Numbered from the stretch's first letter, positions 45,320 to 55,522 are shown. The stretch is DNA of 64,000 nucleotides from Sinorhizobium fredii (GCF_002944405.1 NZ_CP024307.1:144501-208500); one strand, 5' to 3'. The notes: generated by a model from the letters alone, not told the origin. Numbers and translations: made by a program.

Positions 45320-48300
45320 TTACTCGGCGGGTGTGGCACTCTCGGATGCGGCCACAGGTGCCGCGCCCCTTGCTTTTCTCCACCCGAAGATCTTCATGAC
45401 GAACACGAAGAACACCGGCACGAAGAAGATCGCCAGCACCGTTGCCGAGATCATCCCGCCCATGACGCCGGTGCCGATGGCGCGTTGGCTGCCGGAGCTC
45501 GCGCCCGTCGCGATCGCGAGCGGCAAGACGCCGAGGGTGAAGGCGAGCGAGGTCATCAGGATCGGGCGGAAGCGCAGATGCACGGCTTCGAGCGTCGCCT
45601 CGATCAGCGGCTTGCCCTGTTCGCGCAGCTCCTTGGCGAACTCGATGATCAGGATGGCGTTCTTCGCCGAAAGCCCGATGATCGCGATCAGGCCGACCTT
45701 GAAGTAGACGTCGTTCGGCATGTCGCGCATCATCACCGCCAGCACCGCGCCGATGACGCCGAGCGGCACGACCATGATGACCGAGACGGGGATCGACCAG
45801 CTCTCGTAGAGCGCCGCAAGGCACAGGAAGACGAGCAGGCAGGAGAGCGCGATCAGCAGCGGCGCCTGTGTGCCCGACTGGATCTCCTGCAGCGATTGTC
45901 CGGTCCATTCATAGCCGAAGCCTGGCGGAAGCTCAGCCACCAGCCGCTCCATCTCGGTGATCGCATCGCCGGAGGAGTAGCCCGGAGCCGCCTCGCCGCT
46001 GATGCGGACCGCCGGATAGCCATTGTAGCCGACCGTCTGCGTCGGTGCCTTGACCCATTCGATATTGGCGAAGGCCGACAGCGGCACCATGCCGCCGTTC
46101 GAGTTGCGGACATTGAGGTTCAGGAGATCAGCCGTCTGCATGCGCTCGTTCTCGTCCGCCTGCACCGTCACGCGCTGCATGCGGCCGGCATTCGGGAAGT
46201 CGTTGACATAGGACGAGCCGAGATTGGTCGATATCGTCGAGTTGATGTCGGCAAAGGTCACGCCGAAGGTGTTGGCCTTCTCGCGGTCGATGTTGACGCT
46301 GACCTGGGCCGCGTCCGGCATGCCCTCGAAGCGAACGCCCGTCACCACCTTGCTCTGGGCGGCAAGACCGAGAAGCTGGTCGCGTGCCTCAGCCAGCGCC
46401 GCTTCGCCGAGCCCGGCGCGGTCCTGCAGCCGGAAGGAGAAGCCGCCGGTCGTGCCGAGGCCCTGGATTGCCGGCGGCGACAACGCGAAGCTGATCGCGT
46501 CCTTGATCTGGCTCATCGCCATTGTTGCGCGGCCGGCGATCGACTGGGCCGCGTTGTTGGCGTCGCGCTCGCTCCAGTCCTTGAGCGTCACGAAGGCTAG
46601 CCCCGCGTTCTGGCCGGTGCCGAAGAAGGAGAAGCCGTTGATGGCGACGATCGTGTCGACCGCCGGCTCCTGGCCGAAGATATGCTCCGCCTGTTCAATG
46701 ACCTCCGTCGTGCGGTTTCCGGTCGCTTCCGACGGCAGCTGCATCATGACGATGACGAAGCCCTGGTCCTCGTCCGGCAGGAAGGACGAAGGGAGCTGCA
46801 TGAAGGCCCAGGCGAGGCCGCCGAGCAGTGCGAGGTAGATAATCATGAAGCGGCCGGTGCGCGTCACCAGGCGTCCGACCATGCCGGTATAGCCGCGCGA
46901 GGTCCGGTCGAAGCTGCGGTTGAACCAGCCGAAGAAGCCGCGCTTGGCGTGATGATGGCCCTTAGGGACCTGCTTCAGGAAGCTCGCGCAGAGCGCCGGC
47001 GTCAGCGACAGGGCAAGGAAGGCCGAGAATAGGATCGAAACCACCATGGTCAGCGAGAACTGGCGATAGATCACGCCGACGGCACCCGGGAAGAAGGCCA
47101 TCGGAATGAACACCGAGGCGAGCACCAGGGTGATGCCGATCACCGCGCCGGTGATCTGCTTCATCGCCTTGCGGGTCGCCTCCTTCGGCGTCAGCCCTTC
47201 CTCCGACATGATGCGCTCGACGTTCTCGACGACGATGATCGCATCGTCGACGAGAATGCCGATCGCCAGCACCATGCCGAACATGGTCAAGACGTTGATC
47301 GAGAACCCCATCGCCAGCATGACCGCGCAGGTGCCGAGCAGGGCGACCGGCACGACCAGCGTCGGGATGATCGTGTAGCGGATGTTCTGCAGGAACAGGA
47401 ACATCACCAGGAAGACGAGCACCATGGCTTCGACGAGCGTCTCCACCACCTTCTGGATCGAGACGGCGACGAAGGGCGAGGTGTCGTAGGGGATTGAATA
47501 TTCGAGGCCCGGCGGGAAGAACTCGGCGAGCTCGTCCATGCGCGCCTTGATCGCCTGCGAGGTCGAGATCGCATTGCCGCTCGGCGAGAGCTGCACGGCG
47601 ATGGCGGCCGAGGGCTTGCCGTTGAGGCGGGTCGAGAAGGAATAGTTCTCGCCGCCGATTTCGATGCGGGCGACGTCGCGCAGCCGGACGGCCGAGCCGT
47701 CGGCGTTCGCCCGAAGCACGATGGCGCCGAATTCCTCCGGCGACGAAAGCTGGCCCTTGATCACCACTGGGGCGCTGATCTGCTGGGTGATCGGGTTCGG
47801 CTGGGCGCCGATCGAGCCCGAGGCGATCTGGGCGTTCTGCGCCTGGATGGCCGCCGTCACGTCGGCGGCGGTCAGGTTGAGGCCGAGCATCTTGTCCGGA
47901 TCGAGCCAGACGCGCATCGAGCGCTCGGTCGCGAACATCTGGGCGCGGCCGACGCCCTGAACGCGCTGGATTTCACTCAAGACGTTGCGGCTCAGATAGT
48001 CGCCGAGACCGATCGCGTCCATCGATCCGTCGGTCGAGGTCAGCGAGATGATCAGAAGGAAGCCGGAGCCGGCCTCGTCCACCTGGACGCCCTGCTGCTT
48101 CACCGAATCGGGCAGCCGCGGTTCGACGCGTTGCACCCGGTTCTGGATGTCGACCGAGGCCTGGCTGGGGTCGGTGCCCGGCTCGAAGGTCGCATTGATC
48201 TCGACGGAGCCCGACGCGCTCGAGGTCGATTCGAAGTACAGCAGGCCCTCGACGCCGTTCAGTTCATCCTCGATCAGCCGCGTGACGCTCTGATAGGTGT

Positions 48301-48466
48301 CCTGCGACGAGGCGCCGGGATAGGTGGTGTTGATCGAGATCTGCGGCGGCGCGACGTCCGGATATTGCGACACGGGCAGGAGCGGGATCGCAATGATGCC
48401 GGCGACCATGATGAAGATCGCCACCACCCAGGCAAAGATCGGCCTGTCGATGAAAAAGCTGGGCAT
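45320..48466 (-). CDS. smeB: RND-family drug efflux pump, inner-membrane subunit (AcrB/MexB type)
   Basis: Proton-driven multidrug exporter forming a trimer in the inner membrane, 1048 residues, the normal HAE1 length. The N-terminus MPSFFIDRPIFAWVVAIFIM is the first helix. TM4 shows VLAIGILVDDAIIVVENVERIM (the proton-relay Asp pair), and a Lys-bearing helix TM10 follows (GLSAKNAILIIEF). Large periplasmic loops follow TM1 and TM7. It follows smeA by 10 bases and precedes smeR. No outer-membrane channel gene is in the operon, so it must use one encoded elsewhere. Confidence 0.96.
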   Translation of the reverse strand: MPSFFIDRPIFAWVVAIFIMVAGIIAIPLLPVSQYPDVAPPQISINTTYPGASSQDTYQSVTRLIEDELNGVEGLLYFESTSSASGSVEINATFEPGTDPSQASVDIQNRVQRVEPRLPDSVKQQGVQVDEAGSGFLLIISLTSTDGSMDAIGLGDYLSRNVLSEIQRVQGVGRAQMFATERSMRVWLDPDKMLGLNLTAADVTAAIQAQNAQIASGSIGAQPNPITQQISAPVVIKGQLSSPEEFGAIVLRANADGSAVRLRDVARIEIGGENYSFSTRLNGKPSAAIAVQLSPSGNAISTSQAIKARMDELAEFFPPGLEYSIPYDTSPFVAVSIQKVVETLVEAMVLVFLVMFLFLQNIRYTIIPTLVVPVALLGTCAVMLAMGFSINVLTMFGMVLAIGILVDDAIIVVENVERIMSEEGLTPKEATRKAMKQITGAVIGITLVLASVFIPMAFFPGAVGVIYRQFSLTMVVSILFSAFLALSLTPALCASFLKQVPKGHHHAKRGFFGWFNRSFDRTSRGYTGMVGRLVTRTGRFMIIYLALLGGLAWAFMQLPSSFLPDEDQGFVIVMMQLPSEATGNRTTEVIEQAEHIFGQEPAVDTIVAINGFSFFGTGQNAGLAFVTLKDWSERDANNAAQSIAGRATMAMSQIKDAISFALSPPAIQGLGTTGGFSFRLQDRAGLGEAALAEARDQLLGLAAQSKVVTGVRFEGMPDAAQVSVNIDREKANTFGVTFADINSTISTNLGSSYVNDFPNAGRMQRVTVQADENERMQTADLLNLNVRNSNGGMVPLSAFANIEWVKAPTQTVGYNGYPAVRISGEAAPGYSSGDAITEMERLVAELPPGFGYEWTGQSLQEIQSGTQAPLLIALSCLLVFLCLAALYESWSIPVSVIMVVPLGVIGAVLAVMMRDMPNDVYFKVGLIAIIGLSAKNAILIIEFAKELREQGKPLIEATLEAVHLRFRPILMTSLAFTLGVLPLAIATGASSGSQRAIGTGVMGGMISATVLAIFFVPVFFVFVMKIFGWRKARGAAPVAASESATPAE

Positions 48467-48476
48467 GGGTAGGCTC

Positions 48477-49694
48477 TCACTTCACTGCGGTGGCGGACTT
48501 GTCGCCGGCGGCCGCCGCACTCTGCTGTTCGGTTCCGGGCTTGGCGCCCGGCTTCCAATCGGTGGGTTCGACGGGAGCGCCGGGGCCGATCTTCTGGAAG
48601 CCTTCGACGATGACCTTCTCACCGGCCCTGAGGCCCGCGGTAACCTGCCAGCGCTCGCCGACGGTTCGCCCGAGCGTGACGTTGCGGAACTCGACCTTCT
48701 TGTCGGCGGTCACGACATAGACCTGGGACTGGCCGGCATTGTTGCGCTGCACCGCCTGCTGCGGGACAGTAATCGCGTCCTTTTCCAGCCCCTGCTGGAT
48801 CTGCACGCGCACATACATGCCCGGCAGCAGATCGTTGTTGGGGTTGGGAAATTCGCCGCGCAGCGTCACCTGGCCGGTGGTCGCGTCGACCGCCGCCTCG
48901 GAGAAGAGCAGCCGGCCCTTCAACCCATAGGGCGTGCCGTCGTCGAGGATGAGCTGCACCTCCGCCTCGTTCTTGCCGCTGATCAGCTGGCCGTCCTGAA
49001 GCGCCTTGCGCAGACGGATGAGGTCGGTCGCCGACTGGGTGAAGTCGGCATAGACGGGATCGAGCTGCTGAATGGTTGCGAGGTTCTGTGTGTCGCTCGC
49101 GCTGACCAGCGCACCTTCGGTGATCAACGCCCGGCCGATGCGGCCGCTGATCGGCGCAGTCACATTGGCGTATTGGAGGTTGAGCTTCGCCTCCGCGAGG
49201 CCCGCCTCGGCAATGCCGATGTCGGCCTCGGCCTGGGCGAGCGTCGCGATCGCGTCGTCATATTGCTGGACGGCCGCGACCTGCGCCTCCTTCAGCCGCG
49301 ACTGCCGGTCGGCGGTCTGCTTGGCCTGGTCGCGCACGGCAATTGCCCGCTGCAGCGTCGCCTCGGCGCTGTCGACCTTGACCTGGAACGGCGCCGGGTC
49401 GATCCGGTAGAGCACGTCGCCTTCCTTGACCATCGTGCCCTGCTCGAACACCCGTTCGACGACGATGCCGGTAACGCGCGGCCGAACCTCGGCGATCCGC
49501 GTCGGCGTGATGCGGCCGGGCAGCTCGTTGGTGATCGGCAAAGGCTCCGCCGCGGTCGTGAAAACGGCGACCGCCGCCGGAGGAAAAGCCGGGGCCGCGG
49601 CCTGCTCGTCGTTCTTCTGGCAGCCGGCGAGAAGCAGCACGGCTGTCAGCGAGGCGGCCAGTATCGGTCGGGTCATATGCATCGCAATGTCCAA
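48477..49694 (-). CDS. smeA: RND efflux pump membrane-fusion lipoprotein (AcrA/MexA type)
   Basis: Periplasmic adaptor linking the RND pump to an outer-membrane channel, about 405 residues. A lipoprotein signal is visible: MTRPILAASLTAVLLLAGC, with the lipidated Cys about 19 residues after that Met. The lipoyl/barrel-sandwich halves (PRVTGIVVERVFEQGTMVKEGD and ANVTAPISGRIGRA) flank a coiled coil with DRQSRLKEAQVAAVQQYDDA. The beta-barrel part includes GMYVRVQI. The start is uncertain among 49694, 49682 and 49676; the last gives the most usual signal. First gene of the efflux operon, with a TetR-type operator about 90-130 bases upstream. Confidence 0.94.
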   Translation of the reverse strand: MDIAMHMTRPILAASLTAVLLLAGCQKNDEQAAAPAFPPAAVAVFTTAAEPLPITNELPGRITPTRIAEVRPRVTGIVVERVFEQGTMVKEGDVLYRIDPAPFQVKVDSAEATLQRAIAVRDQAKQTADRQSRLKEAQVAAVQQYDDAIATLAQAEADIGIAEAGLAEAKLNLQYANVTAPISGRIGRALITEGALVSASDTQNLATIQQLDPVYADFTQSATDLIRLRKALQDGQLISGKNEAEVQLILDDGTPYGLKGRLLFSEAAVDATTGQVTLRGEFPNPNNDLLPGMYVRVQIQQGLEKDAITVPQQAVQRNNAGQSQVYVVTADKKVEFRNVTLGRTVGERWQVTAGLRAGEKVIVEGFQKIGPGAPVEPTDWKPGAKPGTEQQSAAAAGDKSATAVK

Positions 49695-49782
49695 TATGCA
49701 AAGGGACCGTCTCGCGGCGCCTGCCGCGCGGTCCGTCAGGGAGATGAAGCGGAGCCGGAATCGAAGGAAGATACCGGAAAGC

Positions 49783-49808
49783 TAATATACAAACAGGAAT
49801 GTATGTTA
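49783..49808. promoter_or_regulatory. Putative SmeR operator
   Basis: Inverted repeat ATACA (49787-49791) and TGTAT (49800-49804), extended by TAA/TTA at 49783-49785 and 49806-49808. The core AACAGGAATGTATG resembles the ACATACATT...TGTATGT operators of AcrR-type repressors. It lies 90-130 bases before smeA. Confidence 0.55.
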
Positions 49809-50079
49809 ATTTCGGGCGCAGTGCAACCGCCTGGGGCGACAGGCGGGGAACCGCAGAAAAGCCAATTGCCCCAGGCTCTTCGTCGCTTCGGCCCTTGGTT
49901 GATCACGCATGTGTGATTGCTTCAGAGCGACCCTCCCCAGGAGGGGCACGCATCTGCTGCCGCGCCAATGTCGTCTTAGGCCCCCGAGAATGCGGACCCG
50001 CATGAACGGGGCGAGCGCGGTATCGCATGCCCCTCCCTCTTGAACCCCGAGCCGCTTTCGAGCGTAACTTGGATTGCGC
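49809..50079. other. Intergenic stretch between smeA and the sugar ABC operon, nothing coding
   Basis: Together with 49695-49782 this makes a 385-base gap. It would hold the smeA promoter and the 3' end of the sugar-transport operon. I see no credible ORF, tRNA or strong terminator in it; short open frames here are low-complexity and lack ribosome sites. Confidence 0.6.
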
Positions 50080-51090
50080 CTACTGCCCGGAATTGATCAC
50101 CCGCCCCTCGCTGTCGAAGCGGTGCATGCCGCCGATCACCGGGGTGGCATGGACGATGTCGTCGGCCGCGTAGCGGTGTTCGCCGAAGAGCCGCACCGTC
50201 AGCGGCCCAACCTCGTCGGATTCGAGATAGACGATGGTGTCGGCGCCGAGATGCTCGACATGGATCACCTTCGCCTTCCATTTGCCGCTCTCGCGCGACA
50301 GGCCGATATGTTCGGGGCGAATGCCGACGGTCTTGGCCTCGCCGTCGCCGAACCGCTCGCCGTCGATGAAGTTCATCTGCGGCGAGCCGATGAAGCCGGC
50401 GACGAAGAGATTGGCGGGCCGGTTATAGAGCTCCATCGGCGAGCCGACCTGCTCGATGCGTCCGCCGTTCAGCACCACTATCTTGTCGGCGAGCGTCATC
50501 GCCTCGACCTGGTCGTGGGTGACATAGATCATCGTCGCCTTAAGGCTGCGGTGCAGCCGGGCGATTTCGAGGCGCGTGTTGACGCGCAGCGCCGCATCGA
50601 GGTTCGACAGCGGCTCGTCGAAGAGGAACAGCTTCGGCTCGCGCACGATGGCCCGGCCGATCGCGACGCGCTGGCGCTGGCCGCCTGAAAGCTCCGCCGG
50701 ACGGCGGGCGAGATAGGGCTCTAGCGACAGCATGCCGGCCGCCTTGCCGACCTTCTCCTCGATCTCGGGTTTCGGCACGCCGGCCTGCTTTAAGCCCAGG
50801 CCCATATTGTCCTTCACCGTCAGGTGCGGGTAAAGCGCGTAGGACTGGAAGACCATGGCGATGCCGCGTTTGGCCGGCGCCACATGGCCGACCTCGACGC
50901 CGTCGATCTGCACGCTGCCGGAGGTCGCGTCCTCGAGACCGGCGATGGTGCGGAGCAGGGTCGACTTTCCGCAGCCCGACGGGCCGACGAAGATGACGAA
51001 TTCGCCGTCCTTCACCTCGAGGTCGATGCCCTTCAGCACCTCATGGCCGCCATAGGCCTTGCGGATGGATTGGAGTTGCAGTGATCCCAC
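50080..51090 (-). CDS. Sugar ABC transporter ATP-binding protein (MalK/UgpC type)
   Basis: Cytosolic ATPase energising the import of a sugar-like substrate, 336 residues. The ATPase domain at 1-230 has Walker [10 protein letters not shown] at 36-44, signature LSGGQRQR near 134, Walker [12 protein letters not shown] near 154 and the switch loop VTHDQ. The C-terminal TOBE/OB part (IRPEHIGL near 270) is typical of CUT1-family transporters. Last gene of the minus-strand operon murQ-SBP-permease-permease-oxidoreductase-ATPase, 17 bases after the oxidoreductase. The substrate is inferred to be an amino sugar from the neighbourhood. Confidence 0.94.
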   Translation of the reverse strand: MGSLQLQSIRKAYGGHEVLKGIDLEVKDGEFVIFVGPSGCGKSTLLRTIAGLEDATSGSVQIDGVEVGHVAPAKRGIAMVFQSYALYPHLTVKDNMGLGLKQAGVPKPEIEEKVGKAAGMLSLEPYLARRPAELSGGQRQRVAIGRAIVREPKLFLFDEPLSNLDAALRVNTRLEIARLHRSLKATMIYVTHDQVEAMTLADKIVVLNGGRIEQVGSPMELYNRPANLFVAGFIGSPQMNFIDGERFGDGEAKTVGIRPEHIGLSRESGKWKAKVIHVEHLGADTIVYLESDEVGPLTVRLFGEHRYAADDIVHATPVIGGMHRFDSEGRVINSGQ

Positions 51091-51107
51091 GTGTCGCCCT
51101 CTTCAAA

Positions 51108-52172
51108 TTAAAGCTTGACCGGCCTGCCGCTGCGAACGCTTTCGTCCGCCGCCAGGCAGATCTTCAGCGATTGCACCGCATCGTCCATGTGCCGGTCGAG
51201 ATTGATGTTTTCGCGAATGGCCTTGAGCACGAAGGCCTGCTCGCTGTCGCAGAGCTCCTGATGGCCCGGTTCGCCCTCCATAACGAGGTCCTCGTCGGCC
51301 TTGACAAAACGTCCGTCCGGCCCGGTCGCCGCACTGTGCAGGCGGATGACCGCGGTCTTGGTGTGGACGTCGATGTCGTCCGACTTGGCGGCCTGATCCA
51401 TGACAATCGACACCGACCCGTTCGGCGAGATCACGTCCTTCACGAAAAAAGCAGTCTCCGAGATCATCGGTCCCCAGCCGGCCTCGTACCAGCCGACCGA
51501 ACCGTCCTCGAAGATCACCTGCAGGTGGCCGTAATTGTACATGTCGGCGGCGATCTCATTGGAGAGCCGCAGGCCCATGCCGCGTACCTCGACGGGTTTC
51601 GCGTCGGTGATCTGGCACATGACGTCGACATAGTGAACGCCGCAATCGACGATCGGCGCCGTCGTCTGCATCAGCGACTTGTGCGTCGCCCAGGTCGCCC
51701 CGCTCGACTGCTGGTTCAGGTTCATGCGGAAAACATAGGGAGGCCCGAGCTTGCGCGCCTCGGCGATCAGCCGCATCCAGGAGGGATGGTGGCGCAGGAT
51801 GTAGCCGACGATGAGCTTGCGGCCGTTCGCCCGGGCGCAGGCGACGACCCGCTCCGCATCGGCGACCGTCGTCGCCAGCGGCTTCTCCACGAAGACGTGG
51901 CAGCCGGCCTCCATGGCGGTGACCGCATAGGCCGCGTGGCTGTCCGAATAGGTGTTGATCGAGCAGAGCTCCGGCCGGAGTTCGAGCAGCGCCTCGTTGA
52001 ACGAGGGCAGGATCTCGTAACCGGCAAGCGCTTCCGGCAATTCCACCTTCGAGCGGTTGACCAGGCCGGCGATCTCGAAGCCGGGATTCTCGTGATACGC
52101 CAGCGCATGGCTGCGGCCCATATTACCGAGGCCCGCGACGAGCACGCGGATCGGATTTGCGGAAGAACTCAT
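51108..52172 (-). CDS. Gfo/Idh/MocA-family NAD(P)-dependent oxidoreductase
   Basis: Cytosolic oxidoreductase of 354 residues. The Rossmann motif VAGLGNMGRSHA lies at about 12-23. The family dipeptide motif is present as EKPLA near 92 (FVEKPLATTVADAERV), and the substrate domain includes DCGVHYVDVM near 176 with the catalytic His. Relatives oxidise or epimerise sugars and inositols; one possibility is removal or alteration of a sugar group before entry to the amino-sugar route. Its ATG overlaps the stop of the upstream permease by 4 bases (ATGA). Confidence 0.92.
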   Translation of the reverse strand: MSSSANPIRVLVAGLGNMGRSHALAYHENPGFEIAGLVNRSKVELPEALAGYEILPSFNEALLELRPELCSINTYSDSHAAYAVTAMEAGCHVFVEKPLATTVADAERVVACARANGRKLIVGYILRHHPSWMRLIAEARKLGPPYVFRMNLNQQSSGATWATHKSLMQTTAPIVDCGVHYVDVMCQITDAKPVEVRGMGLRLSNEIAADMYNYGHLQVIFEDGSVGWYEAGWGPMISETAFFVKDVISPNGSVSIVMDQAAKSDDIDVHTKTAVIRLHSAATGPDGRFVKADEDLVMEGEPGHQELCDSEQAFVLKAIRENINLDRHMDDAVQSLKICLAADESVRSGRPVKL

Positions 52173-53008
52173 TTGACCGCTCCTGCCGTGATGCCGCGGA
52201 TCAACTGCCGCGAGAAGATGACGTAGAGGACGAGGACAGGGAAGATCGCCAGCGACAGCGCCGAGAGGACAGCGTTCCAGTTGGTGACGAACTGGCCGAT
52301 GAAGATCTGCGAACCGAGCGTGACGGTTTTGGTGGTTTCGGCCGGTGCCAGGATCAGCGGGAACCACAGGTCGTTCCAGATCGGGATCATGGTGAAGACG
52401 GCGACCGTCGCCATGGCTGGCCTTATGAGCGGCAGCACCAGCCGGAAGAAGATCGCATATTCGGAGAGCCCGTCTATGCGTCCGGCATTCTTCAGGTCGT
52501 CCGAGACGGTGCGCATGAATTCCGACAGGATGAAGACGGCGAGCGGCAGGCCCTGGGCCGTATAGACGAGAATCAGCGCCGTCAGCGTGTTGACAAGGTT
52601 CGCCGCCACCATGCCCTGCAGGATCGCCACCGTGCCGAGCCGGATCGGAATCATGATGCCGAGCGCCAGATAGAGGCCCATCAGCGTATTGCCGCGGAAG
52701 CGGTATTCGGACAGCGCGAAGGCGGCCATGGCGCCGAACAGCAGCACCAGCGCGATCGACACGACGGTGACGACGACGCTGTTCTGGAAGTAGCCGATGA
52801 AATCGCCCTGCTTCAGCACCGTCTCGTAGCCGATCAGGCTGAAGGTCTCCGGTGTCGGCACCGCCAGCGGTTCGCGGAAGATCGCATTTCGGCTCTTGAA
52901 CGAGTTGGCGATCGTCAGGAACACCGGGAACAGCGCCACCAGCGTATAGGCGATCAGCGCTACATGGACGGCGCCGGTCCGGGCTATGGAGCTACGTGCT
53001 TTCGACAT
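52169..53008 (-). CDS. Sugar ABC transporter permease (MalG/UgpE type)
   Basis: Inner-membrane permease of the CUT1 importer, 279 residues with six hydrophobic segments. The conserved cytoplasmic EAA loop is DLKNAGRIDGLSEYAIFFRLVLPLIRPA near 166-193, typical of MalG proteins. The C-terminus is short, as expected. It pairs with the preceding MalF-type permease, from which it is separated by 12 bases. Confidence 0.94.
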   Translation of the reverse strand: MSKARSSIARTGAVHVALIAYTLVALFPVFLTIANSFKSRNAIFREPLAVPTPETFSLIGYETVLKQGDFIGYFQNSVVVTVVSIALVLLFGAMAAFALSEYRFRGNTLMGLYLALGIMIPIRLGTVAILQGMVAANLVNTLTALILVYTAQGLPLAVFILSEFMRTVSDDLKNAGRIDGLSEYAIFFRLVLPLIRPAMATVAVFTMIPIWNDLWFPLILAPAETTKTVTLGSQIFIGQFVTNWNAVLSALSLAIFPVLVLYVIFSRQLIRGITAGAVK

Positions 53009-53020
53009 CGTTGATCTCCC

Positions 53021-53968
53021 TCAGAACTGATAGCGGCGCATGCGGCGCTGGATGACGAAGAGGTAGAGCGAGACGCCGGCCAGGATGATCAGGAACATGA
53101 TCGCCGCGATCGTCGCGCCCATCGAGCGGTCGCCAAGCTGGAGCTGGAAGCCGAAGAAGGTGCGGTAGAGCAGCGTGCCGAGGATGTCCGTCGAGCCGTC
53201 CGGGCCTGCAAGCGCGCCCTGAACCGTGTAGATCAGGTCGAAGGCATTGAAGTTGCCGACAAAGGTTAGGATCGAGACGATACCGATTGCCGGCAGGATC
53301 AAGGGCAGCTTGATCTTCCAAAACTGGCTCCAGCCGGTGACGCCGTCGAGCTCCGCCGCCTCGATCACCTCGTCGGGAATGTTGAGGAGGGCCGCATAGA
53401 TCAGCATCATCGGGATGCCGACATATTGCCAGACCGAGATCAGCGACACGGCGATGAGCGCCGAGTCCGGCCGGCCGAGCCAGGGCGCGAACAGCCATTT
53501 GAGGCCGACGAGATCCATGAGAAAGGGCGCCACGCCCCAGATCGGCGAAAGGATCAGCTTCCAGATGAAGCCGACGATGACGAAGGAGAGCAGCGTCGGC
53601 AGGAAGATCGCCGTGCGGTAGAAGGCGCTGAAGCGCAGCTTCGGGATCGACAGCATGGCGGCGAGCGCAATGCCGATCGGATTCTGCACCGCCATGTGGA
53701 TCAGGAAGAAGACGAAATTGTTGCGGAGCGCGTTCCAGAAATCCGCCGCCCAGCGCGGGTCGCCGAACAGCACCTTGAAATTGCGCAGGCCGACGAAGGT
53801 ATATTGGCCGTCGACGGTGTTATAGAAGGATTGCCGCAGCGTCTCGATCAGCGGCAGGATCATCACCGCCGTGTAGACGATGAGCGCCGGCAGCAGAAAG
53901 ACGAGGATGTGCCAGCGCCGCGGACGCTTGAGCTCGCCGACTTCCATTGGGGTTTCGCGTGGTTTCAT
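53021..53968 (-). CDS. Sugar ABC transporter permease (MalF/UgpA type)
   Basis: Inner-membrane permease of the CUT1 importer, 315 residues with six main hydrophobic segments. The EAA loop is IPDEVIEAAELDGVTGWSQFWKIKLPLILPA. The start at 53968 (MKPRETPM) follows AGAGG with 4-base spacing; longer upstream extension is unlikely. It is separated by 239 bases from the binding-protein gene, a gap containing two GC-rich hairpins that could reduce read-through. Confidence 0.93.
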   Translation of the reverse strand: MKPRETPMEVGELKRPRRWHILVFLLPALIVYTAVMILPLIETLRQSFYNTVDGQYTFVGLRNFKVLFGDPRWAADFWNALRNNFVFFLIHMAVQNPIGIALAAMLSIPKLRFSAFYRTAIFLPTLLSFVIVGFIWKLILSPIWGVAPFLMDLVGLKWLFAPWLGRPDSALIAVSLISVWQYVGIPMMLIYAALLNIPDEVIEAAELDGVTGWSQFWKIKLPLILPAIGIVSILTFVGNFNAFDLIYTVQGALAGPDGSTDILGTLLYRTFFGFQLQLGDRSMGATIAAIMFLIILAGVSLYLFVIQRRMRRYQF

Positions 53969-54142
53969 CGGCCTCTGGCCCGTTCTCAATGGCTGGCTCC
54001 ATGAGCGCAGCCCCATTTCGCTCGAAATGCCGCATTCCATACCGCCACGGGCTTCATCAAAAGCTCTTGTGGTCTCCGGCAAGCCGGCTGTCGGTCACGT
54101 CCCGGCCTGGCGCCGGTATCAACAAAACTGCGGCGTCGTCTG

Positions 54143-54198
54143 CCGCGCGGTTCGCGCGGGGCATAGGGAGCGCACGGGCCGGCAGGGCCGCGCGCTCC
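54143..54198 (-). other. Two GC-rich hairpins after the binding-protein gene
   Basis: On the minus strand, GGAGCGCGCGGCC (54198-54186) pairs with GGCCCGTGCGCTCC (54180-54167), with slight imperfections. Next comes a perfect CCGCGCG-AAC-CGCGCGG (54159-54143). The first starts 10 bases past the stop of the binding-protein gene. No strong T-run follows, so partial termination or mRNA stabilisation, as in other binding-protein operons, is the likely effect. Confidence 0.65.
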
Positions 54199-54207
54199 TT
54201 TTCGATC

Positions 54208-55467
54208 TTACTTGGCCGGCTTATACCAGCTGTCGAGACCTTCCTGCAGCTTCTTGGCAGCGTCTTCCGGCGTGCTGGTGCCGTTGATGACGTTGGCCGA
54301 TGCCACCCAGGTCTCGTTTTCGAGGTTCGGAGTGCCGCGCGACAGGATCTGATAGGTCGAGCGGATCGTCGGCTTGCACTTCTCGCGCCAGGAGACGAAT
54401 TCCTGCGCCAGCGGATCGGTCATCTTCACCGCCGTCGAGTTCAGGCTGAAGAAGCCGGGAAGCGCATTGGCGTAGATTTCCGCGAATTCCGGCGAGGCGA
54501 CCCAGGTCAGGAAGGTCTTGGCGGCATCCGCATTCGGGCTCTTGGCATTGAGGCCGATGCCGATGTCGTTGTGGTCGGAGATGTAGCAGGTATCGCCGGC
54601 TTTCTTCACCGGCGGCGGAAAGGCGCCCATCTTGAACTGCGCCTGGGTGTTGAAGCCGGAGATTTCCCAGGAACCGGCCGGATAGATCGCGGCGCGGCCG
54701 AGCGTGAAGAGGTTCTGGCTGTCAGGATAGGTCTGGGCCTCGAAACCGTCGCCGAGATAGTCCTTCCACTTGGCGAGCACGCGGTAGGGTTCGACCCAGG
54801 CCTCGTCGGTCAGCTTCTGCTCGCCCTTGATCAAGGCCAGACGGCCTTCCTCGCCCTTCCAGTAGTTCGGCCCGATGTTCTGGTAGCCCATGGTTGCGGC
54901 TTCCCAAAGGTCCTTGGTGCCCATCGCCATCGGGATGTAGTTGCCGTCCGCCTTGATCTTGTCGAGGGCGGCAAAGAACTCCTCTTCGGTGGTCGGCACG
55001 GCGAGCTTGAGCTGTTCAAAGGCATCCTTGTTGTAGATGAAGCCGTGGATGACCGAAGCCATTGGCACGCAGAAGGTCGCCTTGCCGTCATCGGTCGTCC
55101 AGGCCGACTTGGCGACGTCGGAGAAGTTCTCCATGCCCGCCAGGCCGGTGAGGTCGGCGAGGTGCTTCTTGTTGTAGAGCTCCAGCGATGCGTCGAACGG
55201 GCGGCAGGTGATGAGGTCGCCCGCCGATCCGGCATCGAGCTTGGCATTGAGAGCAGCGTTGTATTCTGTCGGCGCCGACGGCGAGAAGACCACCTTGATG
55301 CCCGGGTTCTTGGCTTCGAAGGCCGGGATCAGCTTCTCCTGCCAGATCGCCAGGTCGTCATTGCGCCAGCTCTCGATCGTCAGCGTCTTATCCTGGGCAT
55401 GCGCAAGCCCGGCCGAGCCGAGAATGCTCGATGCGAGCAGCAAGCCTTTGATTGTCGTGCGGGTCAT
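54208..55467 (-). CDS. Sugar ABC transporter substrate-binding protein
   Basis: Periplasmic binding protein (SBP family 1, CUT1 type), 419 residues. The signal peptide MTRTTIKGLLLASSILGSAG is cleaved after AHA at residue 24. Family features include LTIESWRNDDLAIWQEKLIPAFEAKNPGIKV near 29-59 and the C-terminal GTSTPEDAAKKLQEGLDSWY. GGGAG lies before ATG 55467. It is encoded 55 bases after murQ in the same operon, so an amino sugar or peptidoglycan fragment is a reasonable guess for its ligand. Confidence 0.94.
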   Translation of the reverse strand: MTRTTIKGLLLASSILGSAGLAHAQDKTLTIESWRNDDLAIWQEKLIPAFEAKNPGIKVVFSPSAPTEYNAALNAKLDAGSAGDLITCRPFDASLELYNKKHLADLTGLAGMENFSDVAKSAWTTDDGKATFCVPMASVIHGFIYNKDAFEQLKLAVPTTEEEFFAALDKIKADGNYIPMAMGTKDLWEAATMGYQNIGPNYWKGEEGRLALIKGEQKLTDEAWVEPYRVLAKWKDYLGDGFEAQTYPDSQNLFTLGRAAIYPAGSWEISGFNTQAQFKMGAFPPPVKKAGDTCYISDHNDIGIGLNAKSPNADAAKTFLTWVASPEFAEIYANALPGFFSLNSTAVKMTDPLAQEFVSWREKCKPTIRSTYQILSRGTPNLENETWVASANVINGTSTPEDAAKKLQEGLDSWYKPAK

Positions 55468-55522
55468 TCAGGTTCTCCCTCTTATAGGCGCCGCCACGGC
55501 GCGGTTTGGATCCCAGTTTTCT